From positions 283,501 to 347,500 of the forward strand of contig JAEQBH010002953.1 in assembly GCA_016808115.1 (NCBI GenBank): a stretch of DNA of 64,000 bases, given 5' to 3'. Position 1 is the stretch's first letter, and the number at the start of each line of letters is the position of its first letter. The position numbers were made by a program, and so were the translations under genes. Below the pieces are notes generated by a model that made no database searches, was not told the origin of the DNA, and worked only from the letters and a program-made list of their open reading frames with translations. Of this stretch, positions 37,540-48,730 are shown in pieces. The stretch comes from Tetrastigma voinierianum (lineage: Eukaryota; Streptophyta; Magnoliopsida; Vitales; Vitaceae).

Positions 37540-38518
37540 ATATGTTAGGATTCGATGTCATCTGAGGATGGATTGGGCGGCGGCTTACGGGAGTCGTGCT
37601 CGATTGTAGGCGCGAGAGAGTTACCGCTACGCGGGACGGTACTCGTGTGGTATTTCAGGGAGACAAGCATGGCATTTTGCCACATAAAGTATATGGTCAC
37701 AGGTGTGTCGAGGGACGGTTGTGGGTTGGCTATCGAGCCTTACCTTGAAGGGACGAGGGAGGATTCGGACACGGCTGCGCCTCCGAGTTGTGCGAGTATG
37801 TGGATGTTTTCGGATGAGTTACAGATTTACCTCACGTAGGGTGACTACAGACTTTGGTATCGAGTTACACCTTGGTACTTCACCCATCTCTATGACTCAC
37901 ATAGGATGGCACAGTTGAGTTGCGGGAACTCGGAGTCCGATTGAGGCTGTTGAATGAGGGTTCATTAGGCGAAACTTCCCCATGGGGGTAAACCGATTAA
38001 TTTGCGAAGAAAGACAAGACCCTTCGGCGTGCGTTGACTAAACCAGGTTGAGGCAAGATTCACGATCAAGAATCGGTACCCGTTACCGAGGATTGATGAT
38101 TTATTTGATCAGTTGAGAGGAGCGCGAGTCTACTCCAAGATGAGCCCAGCCATGCCCGGTTACCATCGGTGAGGGTTAGGAATCTGAGATATTCCTAAGA
38201 CGGCGTTTAGGGCGATATGGGCACTATGAGTTCACGGTGATGCCCTTCGGTTGGCGATGCGCCCGGCGGCATTCATGGACTCATGCATAGGAATTATTCC
38301 AACCCTATTTGGATCAGTTTGTCGTAGTCTTCGTGGATGACATCTTGATGCACTCCCGATCGAGGAGTGGGAGCATAGTATCACTTGAGGATCGTTTGCA
38401 GGTTGTTGAGAGACCATCGGTTATACGCGAGTTAATTAAGTGTGAGTTACGAGAAACTGCGGGGTGAGATTTGGGACACGTAGTGTCAGCGCAAGAATAT
38501 CAGGTGTTGGAGAAGGTC
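37540..38518 (+). pseudogene. Element 2 reverse transcriptase, 5' part
   Basis: Patches in changing frames include 'RVTTDFGIELHLGTSPISM' (in 37703-37918), the palm motif 'FTVMPFG' at 38231-38251 and the catalytic 'FVDDILMHS' at 38330-38356. The V-D-D pair is preserved locally. Frameshifts separate each patch. The gene is cut at 38518 by a solo LTR and continues at 40849. Confidence 0.85.
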
Positions 38519-40843
38519 ACCGTAAGACCCAGAAATTCAATTTACGGAATAAGGGCAAAATGTAATTTTGATTATAAAATTTTAATTACGGTTAAAAGTC
38601 AAGTAATTAATTCTCTATACCTCGGATAATGAAAGCGGATTATCTAGTTGGACTCGTCTCTTGAAATCTAGTTAGCACATAAAATTTCGCAATTTCTTCG
38701 GGAACCGGTCGAATTCGGCACGTTTTTGAGGCATCGCATTTCGGGTGCCGTAAATCGTTTTTCGATGCGACGAAAGGCGCATATAGTATGTACTCATGTA
38801 CCATAAGTGGTATGAGTGGAGAAATAATGAAAATGGACGGCCGAGATAGTGCCGAAAATCAAATCTGGTAAAAGAAGGGAATTAATTGGATTAAATGAGG
38901 GGCAAACTTGTAATTTTGAGAAGAATAGTCTTCTTCTCCACTTAAAACACAAAGGCAAAAACATGGGGGTCATTTTGGAATCTGCGATGGGCGTGGAGGA
39001 GCAAAAATGGTGATTAGAGAGTCTCGACTTCTCACAGAAATACCTGACCCGGGCCAGATTGGATTTCGACGGAGCGAAGGAAAAGCGTTCTGCAGCGGAG
39101 CGGGCTGCAGCGTGGACCACGAGTTTGCGGTTTTGACAACTCCAAGAGAGGTAGGATTTCTCCTGCGTTTATTCCCATTTTTAAGGGTTTTTCGATGTTT
39201 CGGTTGGTTTGAGCGTGAGGGACGTTTGATCGATCCCCAAAACATGGGACGAATTGTTAGAAATTCTTGGTGATTTTTCTCCCATCGTATTTGCCCGAAA
39301 TTAGGGAGCTGTTTGGGTGTTTTATTTCACAAAATTGCTTTAAATGCATCATGATACAAGAAAATCACAGGGAATGGGTGTTTGATCGGTCTGGCTGTGG
39401 GGCCGAATTATTAGATTTTTTACTGAACCATGAGGGCGTCCGTAACGATGTGTGTATGGACTGTTATGGGTTCTTGTGCTTGATAATTTAATGAATAAAT
39501 TATGCTTTGGTGATTAGGAGGCCGTTGGGAATGGAAATCGGTTCCATCGAGAGGAGCCGATGTAGGAAATGTTTGCCAGTGGGCGACCAAACCTCAGCAC
39601 TGAGTACATCAAGCAGTCCGGGTTTGTTCAGTGGGCTGAAATTGTCCATGTGTTTTGGTATGAAGTGTATGGGAAATGAGTGACTTGATTTGGTGTGGTG
39701 TAGAAATCAATAGGTTAATGCTTAATGAGGATTAACATGAAATTAAATTATATGGAATATAATTGTGTATGCTTATGAAACCATTGGGAATAAAGATTGT
39801 GATTTGCTCGATTATATGGAATATAATTGTGAGCATAGGCATTGGAGATGAAATTATGGGTACTTTCGATTGAGCTAAATTGGAGTGATGCTTGATGTGT
39901 ATTGGAATTATCTCGTGTATTCAGTTGATTGAAAATATATGTTGACATATGGTGTAAATGATTTTGAAAATGGCGTATCGTTTCGTATCACTATTTGGGT
40001 AGCCTAGGAGAATTAGGTGTGAGTGCATGACAAGGTATTTTAAGCGGATATGTTTGCGAGAAGGAATTTCACGGGATGATATTCGGGAGAATTGGGTTAA
40101 GGAGATGGGCCCAGCGAGATCATTTCGGATGAGACCATGACTGCTTCTAAAGCTCACCAACCAATTCATAATTCCTGAGTGGTAGTCTCATATTTCCACC
40201 GACATTTCTAGTATATTTTCAAGAACAAAAGTTTTGTTTGGAAATGATTATCACATGGCAGCAAGTGTGAGTGAGTCTGGCACTGTGATACGGGATGACA
40301 TGTAGACATCCGGGCAGATCACGTATTTTACTCGAGTGTGTGTTCGATTCGGGAGCATCGTGATCGCACTTTAGGTGGTGAGTAGCTCAATTTCAGGCGA
40401 TTCTCCCACGAGCTTTACCACCCCCGTCGCGGACCCCTTATTTCTGTGCACAAGGAGCGCCGAGGAGACATCTCATTTTGAGGTTGATTTTGAAGAAGCT
40501 TTTGCCAGGGCTTGATGGTTTTGGACATAACATGTAATAGAATCAGAGATTTTAATATATGTCTGTATAAAACAAAAGTGTTATCAAGTATTGAATTATC
40601 GGGAGATAATCAAGAATAGTTGCGATAATTGATCTATGAAAGATAGTTTATGAGCCAAGAGGCAATTTTACTCATGTTGGGGATTATATCGCATAAATCG
40701 ACCGTCAGACGTGCTCTACTGTATTTTAATCGCCCCGTACAGCGGGAGACTCGCCCCGATTTTCTAAAGTGGCGTCGCACCTCGACCTCCACTTGTATTC
40801 CTCATGTCGACGGTAGTCAACCCGACCCCGGATCAAGGCCACA
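38519..40843 (+). mobile_element. Family A2 solo LTR nested in element 2 pol
   Basis: It is 2.3 kb, opens with CGTAAGACCC (TG start mutated) and ends ACA at 40841-40843. Perfect flanking 5-mers AGGTC (38514-38518 and 40844-40848) mark the TSD. The interrupted RT sequence 'gagaaggt' resumes as '..aggtcgaggcaaag', colinear with uninterrupted element 3 at 54190-54210. It matches the A2 LTR at 22946-25269. Confidence 0.9.
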
Positions 40844-40848
40844 AGGTC

Positions 40849-41520
40849 GAGGCAAAGATGAGTCGGGAGAGACCGAAGTCACCGAGAGATACGTAGTTTC
40901 GGGATTACTGGGTATTACGAGATTCATCGAGGATTTCTCCATATCAAGTGAAGACTTACGACTAAAGCCGACCCTGAAGAGGCCAAGTTTAAAGGATGAC
41001 CGATGCTAGAGGCATTCCGTGAGTCAAGAAGAGACTTACTTCGCCCCATCTCGATAGTTCCGCATTGTGGGACAAGGGTACACAAAGGTATCAGGATGCC
41101 TCGAGACGATCGATTGTGTTTTGATGCAAACCGGGAGGGCAAGAGCTTGGCGGTTCCCCGTCACCAAGAATCACAGAGCTGCACTACTCCCAATAATACG
41201 ACATGGAGTCACACGTAGCCTTCGCCTCAAGATCCGCGCCACTACTTATATGGTGAGGAGTTCGAGGTGTACTCAGACCATAAAAGTCTGAAGTATATTT
41301 TCACGCAGCGGGACCTCAATATGAGGCAACGCAGATGGAGGGAGTTCCTAGAGGATTATGACTTCACTTTGCATTACCACCCCGGTAAGGCAAATGTGGT
41401 AGCCGATGCACCGCCTAAGTCACGAGGAGCTCACAGTATAGCTTCTATGGGCAGCATGCTCGAGACTCATACCGTCTGGCTATAGCACAAATGGTGCGTA
41501 TTCGTGGTACTTTGGGGGAG
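40849..41520 (+). pseudogene. Element 2 RT 3' end and RNase H
   Basis: The RT connection continues from 40849. The frame 41267-41485 reads 'YSDHKSLKYIFTQRDLNMRQ' near its start and 'HPGKANVVADA' later, the hallmark end of Ty3/Gypsy RNase H, which degrades the RNA strand of the RNA/DNA hybrid. The upstream half of RNase H is in other frames with stops. Confidence 0.85.
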
Positions 41521-41529
41521 TTTGGTTAA

Positions 41530-42900
41530 CTGGGCCTCTCGTTGAACGTGAGTGATCGAGTCCCAAAGGGGCAGACGCAGAGATAGTGTCCATCGCACGT
41601 AGTACACTGTGCACGTGACGAGGTCGATACCACGCATGGTAGTCTTCGATATAAAGGGACTACAAAGGGTTCCTCAAATAATCGATTTGAGAGAGGAGAT
41701 TCTGGGAGTTTCACGCTTCTCGATTCACAGATCTGTGTGGCACGAAGATGTACCAGATCTTCGCCGCCGTGATATCGGAGTGGGATGAAGAGACACGTGG
41801 GGACTTTGTTCGACGATGTCTCACACATGTCGCCAGGTAAAGGCTGAGCATCGTGGCGCCAGGCTACTTCAAATACTGGAGGTGGCTGAGTGGAAGTGAG
41901 CACGTCACGATGGGCCAGGACCCACTGGCCACTAGACGCAGCAGGCTACGACGCGGTACGTGGGTGATGGACCGACTCACGGCCAAGACATTTTCTGGGC
42001 CGTACATGACCTTCGCCTCGAGATTCTGGCTATACATTCGTGAGATAGTCCGACTACATGGAGTGCCATCTATAGTTGCTCCGACAGAGCACTGAGATTT
42101 GTTTCACAAGACCTCGAAGAGTTTCAAAGGCTACGTACACTCCGCCACGATGAGTACAGTTCCACCCTCACAGATGGTCGCCTAAGAGGACTATACAGTA
42201 TTAGAGACATGTCATAACATGCTGGCCCCAGATCATATGGGTAGCCGGGAGGAGCATTTGCCCTTAGTAGACTCCGCCTACAATACAGCTTACTCAAAGT
42301 GAAAGCATACAGATGGCACCGTACGAGGCACTATATGGGAGGCCATGTAGATCACCGTTATGTTGGACCGAGGTGGGAGAGAGCTCCATCACTGGTCTTG
42401 ATTTGATTAGAGACACCTCTGAGAAGGTAAGCTTGATACGACAAATAAGTTTCGCCGAGCCGACAAGAGCTTGCAGATGTACGACGCCGACCTTTAGAAA
42501 GTTCGAGGTCGGGCTCACATCTTCAATACGATGCCTAAGAGGGAGTGGTCGCCTGGGTAAGCTGGAAGCCATCGCCGAGATTCATCAGTCTCTTCGAGAT
42601 ACTTGAGAGGGAATCTGCGCACGGCTAGCTGCTAATACGCCCGCCATGTCGTGTCCATGAGGTGTTTCACGCCCATGCTCCGGCACCGCACTAAACCTAC
42701 GTGAAGCGGGATCGGGGACGTATGCAGGTCGACATCGACGGGACCTTCGAGGAGGGACCATGGCGCATTGTTGATAGTCAGTAATTGTAGTTTTGCGACG
42801 CAAACCGTGAGAGACCAGCGAAGGTACTAGCGGAGACACTATAAGTGGAGGAGTTCACGGAGCCGATGACACAATGCGCCACCTATCCCTTCATATGAAT
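41530..42900 (+). pseudogene. Element 2 integrase
   Basis: The 42313-42606 frame reads 'MAPYEALYGRPCRSPLCWTE' then 'DLIRDTSEKVSLIR', the standard motif at the end of the Ty3/Gypsy integrase core. Upstream patches (41850-42095, 'RLHGVPSIV') belong to the catalytic core. Sequence to about 42900 holds the degraded C-terminal tail, ending near 'cgccacctatcccttc'. Many frame breaks. Confidence 0.8.
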
Positions 42901-43017
42901 GGGGCGTACGTAGCTTTAATTGCTTAACAATTAACAGTCAGCTACGCATTATTAATATAATGCTGCATGCATGTGAAAGTGTTTATAATTGTTCTGAATT
43001 TCGATCGAAATTCCTTT

Positions 43018-43028
43018 AAGGAGGGGAG
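43018..43028 (+). other. Polypurine tract of element 2
   Basis: AAGGAGGGGAG immediately precedes the 3' LTR opening (AAGACCCGAGAAATTCC, with TGT lost). Confidence 0.8.
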
Positions 43029-44966
43029 AAGACCCGAGAAATTCCAATTTCGAATAATGCTAAAATCGTAATTTTAATTACAAAATCGTAATTACTAAAA
43101 ACTGCAATCACCCTCTGTGACCCTGATGATGAAAGGATTGGGTAATCATTGAATCAAGTTCCATGAAATCTAGTTAGCACGCAAAATTCCTCGCACTTTC
43201 CGAGACGCCTGCCGACACGCTTTTCGAGCATCGTCGGTGTCAGAATCTGCTTTTGATGTGACGAAAGCCACATATAACATGCACTCAGTACCATATGGTA
43301 TGAGAGATTAACTGATGAAAATGGGGATCACGAGGTAGTGCCGACATCAACTGCAAGAGGGACATACATGTCATTTAAGAGATTTGATTTTTAAGTCATA
43401 AAAGACAAAAGAGTAACAGCTCTTCATCTCCTCCCTAAGACAAGCCAAAACGTGAGTAGCCATTATTGGGCCCAAAGAGTCAAGCCAAGAGAGAGTTTTT
43501 TTAGAGAGAGAGAGCGCTCTCTGTTTGGTATCAATAATCCCGACCGTCATGACTGGGTGAGAAGGAAAACGATCTACTTAACAGCGAGCGTGGACTCGGT
43601 TTTAGTAGGTTTCTTCAAACTCCTCGAGTGGGATTTTCTACTGATTGGGTTTTATTCCATTTTAGTGTTTTTTGAATGTTTGAGTCGATTTAGGCCATTA
43701 GGGCGATTGGATCCGGTCCCGAAAACATGGGGACGAATTAATACAAATTTTTTAAGCCAAATGGAGGCGACCGTAGTATGCACAGTGTGGGTATGAAAAT
43801 CTTGATTTTGTGGTTTGAATTGTGTGTTAGAATGGTTGAAGTAAGGGTGTTTTGAATGTGAGTTTATATATGAGCAGATGGGGTGAACTAGAGCAGAAAA
43901 CCCTAGGGTTTCTACTTGTTCTAGGAAAGGTGCTTGAAAATGTATTTTTGGGAAAATGGAGTTTGATTAAGTAATTGAATCGAATTGCTTGTGTTTAGAC
44001 ATTAGCCCATTAGGCCTGAATTTTGGTGTTTGAAATGATAATTTCATAACATTTTGTGTGATTTAATTTAATTATGTAAATATATTCATGTTTATATATT
44101 TGCATGTGGTTTAGGCTTGTATTGGGCGAAGCACATGCATTCCATACGCACGGGAACATCCTAGGACCGTAGGAGTTAATTCTTGAGGACAGTCTAGAAA
44201 ATGGTTCGGAGGTTGTCTAATAATGTAAATGGTCGGAGGTAGTCCTAACTAAATAATATATCAACCGTCGAGATGAAACCCGATTGATATATATTCATGG
44301 GAGAATTAGCCACGTACAATTTATATATCAATCGTCGGGCCATTTGATTGATATCTCTACATCGGAGGGTTGTCCACTAATAAAATATTGAATTCTCGCT
44401 AGGAAGCCAGGTGTTGTGGAAGAGTGATGAGGATCGGGATGCGAGTTGGTCATGTAGACATTCAAGTAGGATCCATTAATTGTGATCATTTTATTTAAGA
44501 TGAGACATTGCCTTGCACTTAGGTGGTGAGTAGCCCACTTAGGGCGATTACCTGCGAGCTTTAGCTCACCGGGTCGATAGGACCCCCTTATTTCTGGTCT
44601 GGGGGCGATGAGGACGGATATCTGAGTCGAGTTTTGAAGAAAGTGGATCATGGTTTTGATGGTTTCCATATGTATTATAACTCTCTATTTTTTGATATAT
44701 GTTGTATAAGAGCCTTTTACTACTCTTAGAACTATGGGACATGGTTGATATGGTTGATGGATATTGTTTTATGGGCTGAGTAGCCGTTTTATCCATGTTG
44801 TTATCTTGGGATTATATTGGTATGGGACGGGTTTATAGGTTACATGTTGGGTAGAGCTCCGTACAAGGGCTACGGAATTTTCCTAAAGTGGCGTCGGGTG
44901 GCAGGCCTCACTTACCACATTCAGCGGAGTTGTGGTGGTCAACGGACCCCGGGTTTTGGGCGTCTG
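43029..44966 (+). mobile_element. 3' LTR of element 2
   Basis: The partner of 32983-34981: shared variants such as 'gaattaatacaaattttttaa' and 'gagagtttt.ttagagagagagagcg' distinguish this pair from element 3 LTRs. It ends GGCGTCTGG, slightly eroded, against viral sequence. Confidence 0.85.
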
Positions 44967-45808
44967 GGAATATTCATCAAGGCAAAATAAAACCTATAAA
45001 AATAGATTTTGCAAACAAATTTCTGATGAAATCAAAAGATAAAGCTTCTGATTACAAAAGGTTCTTGGAAGCCTTAATATATGGCGGTTTTACCCAAATC
45101 TTAAGTTTTTAATCAAGCCTTTATTTCAAGGTTAAGAAAAATCCTTTTACCTTGAGTACGAGGAACATACCGGAGTAGTCAAACAAGTCAAAATCCAGGT
45201 TAAGGAACTTCCTTAGGTATCCTTCACCCGGGAAGCCTTTCCTATTATAGAGACGAGATGCCTCCAATATAGGATATGGTGGATTTTAAAACAAGATTTT
45301 AAACAATTGGTGACGATTTCATACGGTGTTTGGAGTGGTCCTGAATTGAATTATTCAACGGTTAAAAAAGAAATTTTAGCCATTGTTTATGCATTCAAAA
45401 ATTTCAAGTGATGTTTTCCATGAAAAATTTCTTTTAAGAGTTGATTGCAAAAGCGCAAAGAAATATTGCAGATGTTCAAAACTTAGTTTTAGAAATAGAT
45501 TTTTGCCGATAACGCAAACTATTTTATCTGTTTTTGATTTTGAAATTGAATTTATCAAAGGATCTTCAAATGTTTTACCTGATTTCCTTTCCGCAGGGAA
45601 TTTTACGAGGAAAATGAGCGGGGCAAAACCAGATCAATCAAACCCTTCAAAGCCTCTTATACCCGTAGAAAAGGCCTCCAAACTTAAGTCGTTTAGTTTT
45701 GGGGAAAATATAACCACTTATTTTCAAACACCAACTCCAAAATTTGCATACCAAACAAAGAACAAAAGTCTTACTTCAAATTTTAGAACCCGATCATATA
45801 TAGTTTAG
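44967..45808 (+). pseudogene. Endogenous pararetrovirus: RT thumb and RNase H
   Basis: Viral sequence resumes after element 2. The frame 44888-45112 includes 'KIDFANKFLMKSKDKASDYK' and the frame 45383-45808 has 'LLRVDCKSAK' (residues 17-26) and 'IKGSSNVLPDF' (residues 58-68). These are caulimovirid RNase H motifs and differ clearly from the Ty3/Gypsy 'HPGKANVVADALSR' type. The intervening sequence is frame-broken. The domain order (RT then RNase H, with no integrase after it) supports a pararetrovirus rather than an LTR element. Confidence 0.85.
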
Positions 45809-47441
45809 GTGAGATTGAGGTCAAAAGATTTTCAAAATGAAAAGTATTTCATTTCCAATCTATAAGCAAGTAAATTCTGAATTCATACTCGTGAATCAGT
45901 CTGTTCAAATATCTCATGTGTGACACAGGGGTAATGACTTACCTTACTCAAAATGCAAAATTTTGAAAGTCATTAATAAGAGATTTGGGTCAAATATTTT
46001 TACCCACAGACTTTCTGTTATTTGATCCTCAAACTTTGATTTTTATGACTAATGCTTGGTACCATACTTTACGTATCAGGTAACTCATTCTTGGTTTTTA
46101 AGCGGGATGAAAAGTTCAAGCTTTTCAAATTGGTTTCCCTAAAGAATGATGGCTTCTTATGGGAACTAATCCAAATATTTTACGTCTGAAATCACCAAAA
46201 GTTTTGATTATTTTCAAATCAAAGCGTGAAGCTTTTCCCTCATGAAATAGCTATTCCTTTTCTTTTGTTCTCATTAAGTCCTTGGATTCTTTGTTGGGAA
46301 TTTGTGTACCCATCAATCCCATCCGGCCCATTCCTAAGTTTTTGGCTAGGAATTCAATCAAATGGTGGTAGTTTTCAAAATCTTTGAAGCCAGCTTTGAT
46401 CTTTGTCAAAAATGGTGAAGCCCAGATCCGATTTGAAAAGCCCTCTTCTTGAAGGCGAGGTACTGTTTGGTCCCTGACCTTTGCCAGGCCCGATAACAAG
46501 AAACTCATTTCCTTCCAAATACGACACGGGCTATCTGAAACAAATCCAAGCGAGCGTAGACCCGGCTTTCAAAACTCGGCTCGGACTCGAGGCGAGGATG
46601 ACACGGCGCGGCCGCGACCTTGCTTCCGGCCAAAATGAAGACATGTGCTACGGCCTCCCCCTTCCTCCCCTTGAGTAAAGATGATAAGGAGGATATCAGC
46701 ATCTTCAAAAGCCTTTGCCTCGAGAGAATGCAGGCTCAAAATTCCAAGAAATCAGTGCGGATGCTTTCTTAATGATTTAATGAAGAATGGAAAATTTGGA
46801 CCGCAGTGGTGTGATAGCATCTTAGATCATTTCCAACGTTGGCAGGCTGTCCTCCACTTTCAAAAGCAAAAGCTCCACTTTACGAGAAGAAAACAAAATT
46901 GCGACACAAGCGGGTGGCTCTTAGCAAGAGGCAGGTGACTCTTCAAAAAGTATGTGACCCTTCGAGTCACATGTGATCCCTTGTGTGGACGTCAAGTTTT
47001 ATTTCAAATCCAAAAATTTCCTATAGGAGGTTGTCTCCTTGGCTAGGTAGGATAAGTTTAGAGATAAGGAAGTTAGAGAGAAGCTACGAGAGCCTTGTAT
47101 CAACTTTGCCTTACTAAGCTTTCTGATCAAAAGCTTGCATCAAAGTTTGTAAGTTTTCAAAGTTCAATAAATTTGATTCAAATTTCAATACATTTCTTTA
47201 TTTGATTCAAAAATTGCATCTTTGTTGCATGTTTGTTCAAATATGTTAACTCAAATAGTATATCGGTACGGAAACCTCAAACCTCACAGACCCACTAAGG
47301 GGTGTTTAAGCGAAACCCGTTGTTACAAGCGCGAGTCGTACTTTGAAGAAATCAAATTCTTTGTTACTCTTGCTCGAAATTTTAATATTTACTTTGTTCA
47401 AAAATATATATGTTCAAATTGTTTAAGGTCCTGTAGAGAAT
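45809..47441 (+). other. Endogenous pararetrovirus: post-RT region and intergenic leader
   Basis: This lies between RNase H and the primer-binding site. It has no integrase, consistent with Caulimoviridae. 45850-46950 has short broken frames that I cannot assign; in some genera this position holds an extra ORF. 46950-47440 is a plausible promoter and leader region by position, with 'tttcctataggaggttgtctcc' near 47018, but no TATA box can be assigned with confidence. Confidence 0.45.
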
Positions 47442-47453
47442 TGGTATCGAGAC
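47442..47453 (+). other. Pararetroviral primer-binding site (tRNA-Met-like), imperfect
   Basis: TGGTATCGAGAC differs from the plant TGGTATCAGAGC by a short indel-like change. It lies upstream of the movement-protein region, where caulimovirids prime minus-strand DNA synthesis and where the circular map is numbered from. Confidence 0.6.
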
Positions 47454-47634
47454 GAGTTAAGCAAAATTTTGATTAATTTTGTATTTGTATTCTTTCAAAA
47501 TAATTGTGATTCCACCGATTAGTGTTAATTATTGATGTATCAGTTGGTCGGTAGTAAGCCACCGTGTGTGGTAAGAGTGGTCAGTGGTGGTCCCTCTAAA
47601 TGTTAGAATCCCAATTACTGTAGAAAGGATAGAA

Positions 47635-48730
47635 ATGTCAAATTTCATCAAAAAATTTGTAGGTACTAGTTCAAATACTAGTTCATCCAGGATAGATGAA
47701 CAATTAAGACAATACAAAACACCCGACAATTTGAAATGACTTTGCATTTCCATAGAAAGTTAGAGCAGTATATCAAAAAGTGAAATGCCAAAACAAAATA
47801 TTAAAGAACTATACAAAATAGGAACTTTTGAATTCAAAAAAGATTATAGAATCAAAATCTCTGAAAATACTCGACCAATAGGTTGCAGGCGAAACTATTG
47901 AACTTAGATCTTAAGGATCTAGAACAAATTCAAGAAAATTCAAAATTCTACATATAGGAGCTATCGGTAAGCGACCAAACCGCGCGGAGTTAGGAGTTAG
48001 ACAAACCTATATGTATATGTCTGCGTGATGCAAGACATAACAAATTCAGGATTCCTTTAGGATTAATGAAACAAATACATCGTTTGAATGGTGTATTTCA
48101 CTGTTGTCAATCTAGAGTTAAATTTATTATGAATGATAAGAGCATTCATAAAGCCTTGCTCTAAACATTCAAACTCAAAATTATGAAGGCATGGATCCTA
48201 GGTGAGAAATATACTTATAGTATACGGGGTATACTCTGAAGTAATATTACTCAGTAGTTAATCGAATTGCCTTTTGTCTACTTAAAGGTCAAACATTAAT
48301 TTGGCAAGCAAGTAAGAAAAATTCACTTAGTCATAATTCAAAAACCTATTCCATGGGAATGTTTAACACAATCCTGCAGATGGAATTTCAAACAACTCTT
48401 AGCTCGAAAACCGATTGAACAAACCAAACTCTTATCCATAATAGAAGATGGACAAGGAAATGTTCAAATTAATTTTCAGGCAGAAAAACTTAACAAGATC
48501 ATAAATACATAAAGTCTTCTAATTCTTATTTAGAAATTAGAACTCTTCGAGAGAAAGATCAAATGTTCGGTCGAGCTTAAATCCTAGAAGAAGTAGACTA
48601 ATCATCTACTATTTCGATTTAAAATATACAAGTTGAACCAAACGTTCAAAACTCTCGGATAGGTCTCGACATTTTCTCAAATAGTGTCACCGAATGATGA
48701 GCCCTCTCGGCTCAACGCGTGACAACGAAA
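47635..48730 (+). pseudogene. Endogenous pararetrovirus: movement protein region
   Basis: A first ATG at 47635 opens 'MSNFIKKFVGTSSNTSSSRI' and stops within about 35 codons. Downstream patches, including 'LNIQTQNYEGM' near 48160-48195, resemble the 30K-superfamily movement protein of plant pararetroviruses, which enlarges plasmodesmata for cell-to-cell spread. Many stops and frame changes occur. The 3' part (48400-48612) is duplicated at 26553-26768. It is interrupted at 48731 by element 3. Confidence 0.65.

Larger units (their letters stand above)
32983..44966 (+). mobile_element. Element 2: full-length A1 Ty3/Gypsy retrotransposon with a nested A2 solo LTR
   Basis: Two A1 LTRs (32983-34981 and 43029-44966) flank gag, protease, RT, RNase H and integrase remnants in Ty3/Gypsy order on the plus strand. 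A solo LTR at 38519-40843 interrupts the RT. The element sits inside the viral RT-RNase H gene. A shared word, ATATTCATCAA, occurs at both edges (32975-32985 and 44971-44981) and includes its likely target duplication. All frames are broken. Confidence 0.9.

Noticed and set aside
47010..47110. Pararetroviral promoter with TATA box
   Set aside because: Position is plausible, but no clear TATA box or enhancer element can be read in the damaged sequence.
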